DNA of 11,093 nucleotides from assembly GCA_027886925.1 (NCBI GenBank), contig JAPCJN010000056.1:1401-12493 (forward strand), given 5' to 3'. The position numbers were made by a program, and so were the translations under genes. Source of the DNA: Nitrososphaerota archaeon. GTDB lineage: Archaea > Thermoproteota > Nitrososphaeria > Nitrososphaerales > UBA183. Below the pieces are notes generated by a model that was not told the origin of the DNA, made no database searches, and saw only the letters and a program-made list of their open reading frames with translations. Shown piece after piece: positions 6,179-11,093 of this stretch (its first letter is position 1; every line of letters starts with the position of its first letter).

Positions 6179-6431
6179 ATCTTAGCCGAGCGGGCGTCGG
6201 ACATTCGATAGTGGCTCGATCGCGCTGCGCTTTTTTTCGGGGCTCTCCTGTCCCGGCAGGGAGCGGGGCCGCTCGCCGGAGGGTAGACGCCCGGGACGCC
6301 GGAGCTCGCTCGAGCGCAGATCGACCACGTAATGTTGAGTTTTGTTGGTGAGCTGAACAAATGCAGCTCGACTCTTTGCTGCGAGCATTGGCCGACTTCA
6401 GGACATGGGAGCGACGTCTTCCTCTTTTTTC
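6179..6431. other. GC-rich structured gap between convergent genes, with T-tract
   Basis: Seven T (6231-6237) follow a GC-rich stretch 50 bases after the aspS stop and probably end its transcript. A hairpin comes next: GCTC-t-CCTG (6242-6250) pairs with CAGG-GAGC (6257-6264) around a 6-base loop, with one bulged T. GCTCG (6304-6308) and CGAGC (6311-6315) form another inverted repeat, and CGCCGGAG occurs twice (near 6274 and 6297). A second T-run (6425-6430) lies just before the end of the opposite gene. I find no tRNA signature and no protein-like frame. It may simply be a terminator region; a small structured RNA cannot be excluded. Confidence 0.4.
6231..6237 (+). terminator. T-tract terminator for aspS
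   Basis: Seven consecutive T follow GCGCTGCGC, about 50 bases after the aspS stop. U-rich tracts direct archaeal termination with aCPSF1/FttA. No good hairpin precedes it; the clear hairpin lies after it. Confidence 0.5.
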
Positions 6432-6962
6432 CTACATCCTCAGCATGGCTTCCTTCTCGGACTCGACAAGGAGCTCAATTCCCTTCACCTGCTTCACTAT
6501 CTTCTTCAGGGCTTCGATCTCTCCGCGTAGCCTCTCAGACCGCCTGCCTGGGATTATCACCTTCGTGAGTTTGCTCCCATCGGGAAGCCAGACGGTGTTG
6601 ACCGTAAGGATCCTTATGGGGTAGAAGAGCTCCTCCAAGAACTGTCTGTCAGAGTTGGAGGTACCTATCACCCAAACCTTCCCCTTTAGCATATCTTCGA
6701 TCTTCTGCTTTATCTCCGGCTTTGACCTGACCACGGTCGCGTCTGCCTGCTCCATCTCGAGGACGTAGTTCCCCTCGACCTCGTAGGACCGCGAAAAACC
6801 CATCTTGTTGATGTCGGGGATCGATTCCGCCAGCTTCACCAAAACCTTCGATACGAGGATGTCGGAGCTAGTTATCTGCCCGGCGGTCAGCTTGGCTTGG
6901 CATTTGGCACAAAGGATACCTGTCTTCGCGTCGAAGGCACAGATTGGTATCCGGAGAGGCAA
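6432..6962 (-). CDS. NusA/KH-like archaeal RNA-binding protein with N-terminal cysteine motif
   Basis: A 176-residue protein that resembles a conserved crenarchaeal/thaumarchaeal family usually labelled NusA-like or KH-domain protein. The N terminus RIPICAFDAKTGILCAKC has C8, C18 and C21, a partial zinc-binding pattern whose fourth ligand is not obvious. Residues about 28-50 form a helix. Residues about 90-170 form the KH-like part: GKVWVIGTSNSDRQFLEEL, ILTVNTVWLPDGSKLTKVI, and a basic C-terminal helix. It probably binds RNA in transcription or translation, but the role is not established. The TTG at 6962 is the only usable start: a TAA lies two codons upstream in frame, and the conserved N-terminal motif begins three codons later. 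A minus-strand TATA-like element (6991-7000) supports it. It is convergent with aspS and divergent from sucC. Confidence 0.75.
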   Translation of the reverse strand: MPLRIPICAFDAKTGILCAKCQAKLTAGQITSSDILVSKVLVKLAESIPDINKMGFSRSYEVEGNYVLEMEQADATVVRSKPEIKQKIEDMLKGKVWVIGTSNSDRQFLEELFYPIRILTVNTVWLPDGSKLTKVIIPGRRSERLRGEIEALKKIVKQVKGIELLVESEKEAMLRM

Positions 6963-6990
6963 GGTTTACTACGAAAAGCGTTCTTCCGCC

Positions 6991-7000
6991 CGATATAAAA
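6991..7000 (-). promoter_or_regulatory. TATA box for the NusA/KH-like gene
   Basis: On the minus strand TTTTATATCG is a good TATA box, centred about 33 bases before the TTG start at 6962. It implies a leader of about 5-8 bases and so supports the TTG start. Its complement could also act on the plus strand, but a closer element exists for sucC. Confidence 0.6.
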
Positions 7001-7050
7001 ACGTCTACCTCATAAAAACAGGTAATTCCATAGCTTTGTCACGTGGGCCA

Positions 7051-7060
7051 GGTTTATCTG
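7051..7060 (+). promoter_or_regulatory. Candidate TATA box for sucCD
   Basis: GGTTTATCTG lies about 39 bases before the sucC ATG, so transcription would start near 7080-7085 with a leader of about 10 bases. Other AT-rich elements upstream (CATAAAAACA at 7011-7020, GATATAAAA at 6992-7000) are alternatives and would give longer leaders. Confidence 0.4.
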
Positions 7061-7075
7061 ACATCGCCGTCCGTC

Positions 7076-7093
7076 GGCCGCGACTGAGCGGCC
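7076..7093 (+). repeat. GC-rich inverted repeat abutting the sucC start codon
   Basis: GGCCGC (7076-7081) and GCGGCC (7088-7093) are perfect inverted repeats separated by GACTGA. The right arm ends on the base before the ATG at 7094. There is no Shine-Dalgarno sequence here. The element could be a hairpin near the 5' end of the mRNA or a protein site at the transcription start. Confidence 0.6.
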
Positions 7094-8215
7094 ATGCGGC
7101 TCTTCGAATATCAAGGAAAGGAGCTGTTCAGAAGATATGGGATCCGAGTCCCTCGCTCGGAGCTCGCATACGTTCAGGAACAGGTGGATCGCGCCGTAGA
7201 CCTCATCGGCCTCCCGGTCGTCATCAAGTCGCAGGTCCTATCGGGCGGGAGAGGGAAGGCGGGAGGGATAATCATGGTCAACTCCAGGAAAGAGGCGGAG
7301 ACCGCGGCGCAGAGGCTCTTTTCTCTCGAGATAGGAGGCGAGCGGCCGGCGGCCCTTTTGGTCGAGGAGGTATGCAGACACGAGACCGAGAGATATCTCT
7401 CCGTGACTCTTGACAGGGGGAAGAGGGAGTTCGTCGTCATCGCCTCTCAGGGAGGCGGCGTAGACGTCGAGTCTCAGACGACCGGAGTCGTCGAAGAGCC
7501 AGTCCCGGCGGACGGGTTGGACGAGAGGATAGCTTCCTCGATCGCCACCAGGCTGGGCGTGACCGGCGCCGCCTCCATTGACTTTCGCTCGACCCTCCTC
7601 AACCTTGAGCGGCTCTGCAGGGTGGAGGAATGCGAGCTCGTCGAGGTCAACCCGCTGGTCGTCGATGCGGACGGCGAATTCGTCGCGCTCGACTCCAAGA
7701 TAACCCTCGACGACAACTCCTTGTTCAGGCATCCAGGGTTCTCCAAACTCCCTCCGAATGACCCCCTGGAGGGGAGGGCGGCCGAAGAGGGATTCGCTTT
7801 CGTGAGACTCGAAGGGGACATCGCAGTCATAGGCAACGGGGCTGGTCTGGTCCTCTCCACCATGGACATGGTGACGGACGCAGGAGGGAAACCGGCATGC
7901 TTCCTCGACCTGGGGGGCGGGTCCCAGAAAGAAAAGGTCGAGGCCGCGCTCAGGCTGGCCCGCGACCTGCCCAACGCCAGGCGGATCCTGATAAACGTCT
8001 TCGCGGGGATAACGAGGACCTCGGAGGTCGCCGAGGCGTTGAAACAGATTCTCTCGGAGTCCGGAGGGACCCCGCCGCCGTTGCAGCCCATCTACGCTAG
8101 GATTAGCGGCGCGGGGGAGGCGGAGGCGGCCCTGTCGCTCGCGGACTCCCCCGTCAAACTATTCCGGACGCCCGAGGAAGCAGTACTCGCGGCCGTTGGG
8201 GCGGGTTGGACTTGA
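7094..8215 (+). CDS. sucC: Succinyl-CoA synthetase (ADP-forming), beta subunit
   Basis: A 373-residue subunit of succinyl-CoA synthetase, which interconverts succinyl-CoA plus ADP and phosphate with succinate, CoA and ATP. It works in the TCA cycle or, in autotrophic archaea, in carbon-fixation cycles. The N-terminal ATP-grasp domain covers about residues 1-220: start MRLFEYQGKELF, K45 in VVIKSQVLSGGRGKAGG (phosphate loop 51-57), and the metal-binding ELVEVNPLVV with N186, plus D200 in ALDSK. The C-terminal CoA-ligase domain shows VIGNGAGLVLSTMD, CFLDLGGGS and ILINVFAGITRTSEVAEAL. Length and motifs are normal for the family. The ATG is directly preceded by a GC-rich inverted repeat. Its TGA overlaps the sucD start, as expected for two subunits made in equal amounts. 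Nucleotide preference (ADP or GDP) is not certain from sequence alone. Confidence 0.96.
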   Translation: MRLFEYQGKELFRRYGIRVPRSELAYVQEQVDRAVDLIGLPVVIKSQVLSGGRGKAGGIIMVNSRKEAETAAQRLFSLEIGGERPAALLVEEVCRHETERYLSVTLDRGKREFVVIASQGGGVDVESQTTGVVEEPVPADGLDERIASSIATRLGVTGAASIDFRSTLLNLERLCRVEECELVEVNPLVVDADGEFVALDSKITLDDNSLFRHPGFSKLPPNDPLEGRAAEEGFAFVRLEGDIAVIGNGAGLVLSTMDMVTDAGGKPACFLDLGGGSQKEKVEAALRLARDLPNARRILINVFAGITRTSEVAEALKQILSESGGTPPPLQPIYARISGAGEAEAALSLADSPVKLFRTPEEAVLAAVGAGWT

Positions 8216-9090
8216 CCTTCCTCATCCCTGACGAGGGAGATGCCGTCATCGTGCAGGGCATCACTGGCCGTTATGGCAGCATTCATGCGAGGCTCATGCT
8301 CGGTTATGGGACGAAAGTGGCCGCGGGCGTCACCCCGGGAAAGGGCGGGAGCGAGGTCGACGGAGTGCCCGTCTACGACGATGTCGCGGAAGCCGTCAAG
8401 ATGACGGGAGCCAAGACTTCGGTCATCCTGGTGCCCGCGCCCTCTCTACTCTCCGCGGCGGAGGAGGCCGTCGCCGCGGGAGTGAAGCTGCTCGTCGTGA
8501 TAACCGAACACGTTCCTATCAGGGATACTCTCAAGATGATACGTCTCGGCGAGGAAAACGGTGCGATGTTCGTCGGTCCGAACACGCCTGGGCTGATTTT
8601 TCCTTCGCGGAAGCTGAAGCTCGGGATAATGCCCGCGGACGCTTTCCGCGTAGGCAAGGTGGCCCTGTTCTCTCGGAGCGGGACCCTAATGTACGAGGTG
8701 GCCAACTCCCTCTCGGCGGCAGGCATTGGGCAGCGGATGGCCCTCGGAGTGGGAGGCGACCCGTTGAATTGCACCACTTTTGCCGAATGCTTCGAGTGGG
8801 CGGCAGAGGACGACGGCGTGAAGGGCGTCGTCCTAGTGGGCGAGATCGGCGGCGACGCCGAAGAGAGACTCGCCAAGCACATCGCAGATGAGAAATTCCA
8901 AAAGCCCGTCGTCGCCTATGTCGCGGGTCGGTCGGCGCCGAGGGAGAAGCACATGGGCCACGCGGGTGCGATCATCTACGGAGACAAAGGGACCGCCCAG
9001 TCGAAGATCTCCGCCTTGCGGGAGGCTGGGGCGCTCGTCGCGATGACCACCGCCGAGATCCCTTCGCTCGTCAAGGACCTATCCCTTTGA
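8212..9090 (+). CDS. sucD: Succinyl-CoA synthetase (ADP-forming), alpha subunit
   Basis: A 292-residue alpha subunit; it binds CoA and carries the phosphohistidine. The Rossmann CoA-binding domain contains VIVQGITGRYGSIHARLM, YGTKVAAGVTPGKGG and VGPNTPGLIFPSRKLKLG. The ligase domain has the active-site histidine in HMGHAGAIIYGDKGTA (H250 from this start) and the conserved glutamate in VGEIGGDAEE (E211). The start chosen is TTG at 8212, whose TTGA overlaps the sucC stop by 4 bases. The resulting MTFLIPDEGDAVIVQG aligns well with the usual MSILIDKNTKVIVQG-type N terminus. A second TTG at 8206 would add two residues and cannot be excluded. It ends with a short gap to a TTG-started secreted protein, which probably has its own promoter. 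Confidence 0.95.
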   Translation: MTFLIPDEGDAVIVQGITGRYGSIHARLMLGYGTKVAAGVTPGKGGSEVDGVPVYDDVAEAVKMTGAKTSVILVPAPSLLSAAEEAVAAGVKLLVVITEHVPIRDTLKMIRLGEENGAMFVGPNTPGLIFPSRKLKLGIMPADAFRVGKVALFSRSGTLMYEVANSLSAAGIGQRMALGVGGDPLNCTTFAECFEWAAEDDGVKGVVLVGEIGGDAEERLAKHIADEKFQKPVVAYVAGRSAPREKHMGHAGAIIYGDKGTAQSKISALREAGALVAMTTAEIPSLVKDLSL

Positions 9091-9233
9091 GGGATCCACT
9101 CGCCTTTCCGGCCTTGAGGAGTCGTCCCGCATAAACGGCCTGGGGCGGCGCTTCGCCTTTCTGGACAGCAGCAATCCTAGGGTTCGACATCTAATCTATT
9201 CGCAACAGGTCCGGTATTGTGGCATCAGAACCT

Positions 9234-9246
9234 CTATAGGATATGC
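9234..9246 (+). promoter_or_regulatory. Candidate promoter for the secreted beta-propeller-like protein
   Basis: CTATAGGATATGC is the best TATA-like stretch in the 192-base gap after sucD. It is centred about 43 bases before the TTG start at 9283 and would give a leader of about 15-20 bases. The rest of the gap (9091-9233) shows nothing I can assign. Confidence 0.35.
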
Positions 9247-9282
9247 TAATTACGTCAACCAAGTAACTCTTCTGAGCTCCCC

Positions 9283-10422
9283 TTGAGAAAAGCTATTGCC
9301 TTGGCGCGTGCGTCTATCCTCATAGTTTTGGTCGCTTCCTCTATCAGTCTCTCGGTCCTGCCGAGCATAGCAGCAGCACATCCCTCGTCTCCGGAAGGCT
9401 CCGCTGGTCCGGGAACGTTGCCGAGCAGTACCTTTGTGTCGACACCGCCGCCAGGCGCGAAAGGACCTGACGACATAACGCTCCTCCCTACCAAAGGGCT
9501 CGATGGTGGTAAAGCGCTGATTTGGACGGCGTTCCAGAACGGCATAAACCCTGACGGCACCCCCGGTGCGCCTGGTGGCCCGACGCAAAGCACGGTGGCA
9601 GGATACGACCCTTCTACAGGCACTCTGGTAAGGGTCATCCAGGTGACAGGGAAGGTCGATGGCCTGACCGCAGATCCCAAGTTGGATGCGCTCATTGCGA
9701 CCGTCAACGAAGACGCGAACTCCGCGTTCAACTTGATCGACCCTGCACTCGGCACCGTTACGACCTACACTTATGCCCCCAACCCCGCAGTTGCCGGCAA
9801 CGGTGGAACCGACAGCATCTCCGTGCGTGACAATCAGATTTACGTGGCTCACTCCAACCCCAACGACCTCACCCAGCCTGCTGAATATCTAGTTACCCTG
9901 GACGAGAAGACGCTCACCGCCAAACTGACGCCTGTCTTCTACGACGACAGCCCCGCGACCGACGCCGTCACAGGTGCGAAGGCGGGTCTCACCCTCACTG
10001 ACCCGGACACCAACTTCTTCATGCCGCAAACGAGTCCGCGCTTCGCCGGCAACCTCGCCACGATCAGCCAAGCTGACGGCAAGATAGTATTCGCGTCGCA
10101 TCTCAAGGGGATCCCCCACTTGAAAGCGTTGACCGTGACCGACAACAAGGCGGGAAACATCCCCCCGCTAGACGGAATGGCGGTCTCCACTTCCAACCAC
10201 GGAATCCTCTATGTCGTCGATGCAGGTGCGGGAACGATTTTGGCCCTGGACGCCACCGGATGGCACGCTGGGACGGTGTTCGTAGGCGAGCCTAGCGACA
10301 ACGCCAACCCTCTCGTCGGCACGCTCGACTTGTCCACAGGACAGGTCACTCCATTTGGCAACCACTTCCAAAGTCCCAAGGGTCTCCTCTTCGTTCCTGC
10401 TCAATCCGAGGACGACAGGTGA
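9283..10422 (+). CDS. Predicted secreted beta-propeller-like protein
   Basis: A 379-residue protein of unknown function. It starts with a signal peptide: basic MRK, hydrophobic residues about 11-31, and a likely cleavage after AAA (30-32) before HPSSPEG. A Pro/Gly/Ser-rich region (33-65) follows, then repeated strand-rich blocks typical of seven-bladed or YVTN/NHL-type propellers: ALIWTAFQNG, VAGYDPSTGTLVRVIQV, GLTADPKLDALIATVN, ISVRDNQIYVAH, NLATISQADGKIVFAS, STSNHGILYVVDAGAGTILALDATG and SPKGLLFVPAQ. Each block has the pattern of a predicted observation followed by an Asp-Gly turn. I see no catalytic motif and no C-terminal anchor, so it is probably released or loosely attached. The TTG at 9283 is chosen because the signal peptide starts there; no in-frame ATG gives a better one. 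It has no partner on the same strand. The extracellular location is well supported, the ligand unknown. Confidence 0.75.
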   Translation: MRKAIALARASILIVLVASSISLSVLPSIAAAHPSSPEGSAGPGTLPSSTFVSTPPPGAKGPDDITLLPTKGLDGGKALIWTAFQNGINPDGTPGAPGGPTQSTVAGYDPSTGTLVRVIQVTGKVDGLTADPKLDALIATVNEDANSAFNLIDPALGTVTTYTYAPNPAVAGNGGTDSISVRDNQIYVAHSNPNDLTQPAEYLVTLDEKTLTAKLTPVFYDDSPATDAVTGAKAGLTLTDPDTNFFMPQTSPRFAGNLATISQADGKIVFASHLKGIPHLKALTVTDNKAGNIPPLDGMAVSTSNHGILYVVDAGAGTILALDATGWHAGTVFVGEPSDNANPLVGTLDLSTGQVTPFGNHFQSPKGLLFVPAQSEDDR

Positions 10423-10842
10423 CGCTTACTAAATCCAAGTTTCGCGGGTAAGGACTCGCGTGGTTCGCTTTTGCGGGCCGTGGGCCTTCTCCTTCTTCGC
10501 GGCCATTTGAGACCGCCGGTATTTACCGCACCTTTGTCATGGTCTCGCAATCTGCACCATGTCTGCATTCGGCGTCGATTGACTCCGTTTCCTTCAGCAG
10601 TTCCTCCGTCGTCCACCTTCCTCGCCCTGGACAACCACCTGATGGACTCAAAATCGAAGAAGGCCTTTCTTAGCGTGATATCTGCATCTAAGAAATCGAT
10701 TTGAGCGGGGATCCTATTCGAAGTTGCACGAAACCGCCCGTTTTTGTTGTGGCGATAATTCCATCCTTGCTGATCTTCAAGAGAAGAGAGATACGCTAGA
10801 GGCTCGACGTGGTCATCACGTGAGTGGGCTGGCCCCGAGTCT
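10423..10842. other. Non-coding or decayed region after the secreted protein
   Basis: No frame on either strand here reads like a protein. The longest, about 77 codons on the plus strand ending at 10704 with a TTG start, is rich in Pro, Ser and Arg and has no recognisable motif. Small structures are present: CGGTA-tt-TACCG (10517-10528), an 8-bp inverted repeat (10666-10695), a run of five T (10741-10745), and the 8-bp palindrome TCACGTGA (10816-10823). I see no tRNA-like B box with a pairing stem. Confidence 0.4.
10666..10695. repeat. 8-bp inverted repeat with 14-base spacer
   Basis: TTTCTTAG (10666-10673) and CTAAGAAA (10688-10695) are perfect inverted repeats. The 14-base spacer contains the palindromic hexamer GATATC (10677-10682). 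It could form a hairpin or be a two-part protein site. It lies in a stretch without a recognisable gene. Confidence 0.5.
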
Positions 10843-11093
10843 TTGAGGACGCTTTTTGGTGCTCAAGCTTCTACGCCTCACGCCAAGTTGGGCGATCTTA
10901 AGCCGTGCCGCCGTCCTCGCGGTGTGGCCGGTGGCAATCCTGCTAGTGGGAGAATTTGGAGCCCTGGCAAGAAGAAGACGGCTGAAGCCCAGCCGTCTGC
11001 CTTCATTCCCCGACAGGAAGTAACTGAGTTGGTCGGCGAATGCCTGGGATACCTCAGCGATGGGACCGTTTCAGACCTCGCGATTCTCCATAT
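10843..11093 (+). CDS. Possible N-terminal part of an unidentified protein (runs off right edge)
   Basis: One plus-strand frame is free of stops from 10774 to the window end. Possible starts are TTG at 10843, TTG at 10888 and GTG at 10924. Read from 10843, the first half is basic and Gly/Pro-rich (PCRRPRGVAGG, WSPGKKKTAEAQ). The second half is more protein-like, with a helical look: RQEVTELVGECLGYLSDGTV then SDLAILH. I do not recognise a family. There is no clear promoter or Shine-Dalgarno sequence. A strong inverted repeat (10971-11004) lies inside, and a competing 54-codon frame with a hydrophobic stretch overlaps it (10859-11023). The call is weak; the real start of a rightward gene may lie outside the window. 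Confidence 0.25.
   Translation, partial: MRTLFGAQASTPHAKLGDLKPCRRPRGVAGGNPASGRIWSPGKKKTAEAQPSAFIPRQEVTELVGECLGYLSDGTVSDLAILH
10971..11004. repeat. Strong inverted repeat (hairpin) near the right edge
   Basis: AGACGGCTG (10976-10984) and CAGCCGTCT (10990-10998) form a perfect 9-bp stem with the loop AAGCC. Beyond a small internal loop, GAAG (10971-10974) pairs with CTTC (11001-11004). No T-tract follows on the plus strand, so it is not a standard terminator in that direction. Confidence 0.75.

Noticed and set aside
6182..6388. 68-codon minus-strand frame between aspS and the NusA/KH-like gene
   Set aside because: Arg/Pro/Ser-rich, no motif, and it spans the inverted repeats of the gap.
8206..8211. 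Two-residue longer start of sucD at TTG 8206
   Set aside because: TTG 8212 gives the usual 4-base TTGA overlap with sucC and a better match to the family N terminus. The longer start remains possible.
9178..9200. GGTTCGACATC as a possible tRNA B box
   Set aside because: The flanking bases cannot form a T-arm stem, and no anticodon or acceptor arm is visible upstream.
10471..10704. 77-codon plus-strand frame after the secreted protein
   Set aside because: TTG start with no ribosome site, Pro/Ser/Arg-rich sequence and no motif. The 8-bp inverted repeat lies at its end.
10816..10823. TCACGTGA palindrome as an operator
   Set aside because: An 8-bp palindrome is expected by chance in a window of this size. 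The related TCACGTGG before sucC is imperfect, and no firm gene follows the right-hand copy.

Overview
The window is an archaeal chromosomal segment, roughly 60% GC. The best fit is the TACK superphylum, most likely a Nitrososphaeria (Thaumarchaeota or Aigarchaeota-like) lineage. The reasons are a Cdv/ESCRT cell-division cluster (two ESCRT-III proteins plus the Vps4-type ATPase CdvC), an archaeal-type aspartyl-tRNA synthetase, a TrmB-family regulator, a Cys-rich NusA/KH-like protein of the crenarchaeal/thaumarchaeal type, TATA-like boxes close to start codons, and frequent TTG starts. No mobile element, CRISPR array, rRNA or tRNA is visible. The lineage is inferred from family resemblance, not from a database search.

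Layout. (1) Bases 1-1523, minus strand: a TrmB-family regulator followed 38 bases later by a calcineurin-like phosphoesterase that runs off the left edge. (2) Bases 1524-1639: a divergent promoter region with four GTGA half-sites arranged symmetrically about one centre. (3) Bases 1640-4797, plus strand: an ESCRT-III gene without a winged helix, a hairpin/T-tract terminator, a promoter with a perfect 18-bp palindrome, then an ESCRT-III gene with a C-terminal winged helix that overlaps cdvC by ATGA. (4) Bases 4865-6178: aspS with its own TATA-like box and a TTG start. (5) Bases 6179-6431: a GC-rich structured gap between convergent genes. (6) Bases 6432-6962, minus strand: a NusA/KH-like protein with cysteines at its N terminus, divergent from sucC. 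(7) Bases 7094-9090: sucC-sucD, overlapping by TTGA. (8) Bases 9283-10422: a predicted secreted, beta-propeller-like protein. (9) Bases 10423-11093: about 670 bases with no convincing complete gene, two inverted repeats, and a weak reading frame open at the right edge.

How the genes work together. The two CdvB-type proteins are expected to polymerise at the division site, and CdvC to bind them through its MIT domain and remodel them. CdvA, the usual recruiter, is not in this window. The terminator and second promoter suggest that the two ESCRT-III genes can be expressed separately. AspRS, the NusA-like protein and succinyl-CoA synthetase are housekeeping genes in their own units. The most interesting signals are regulatory: the four-half-site operator shared by the regulator and the first cdvB, and the palindrome at the cdvB-cdvC promoter.
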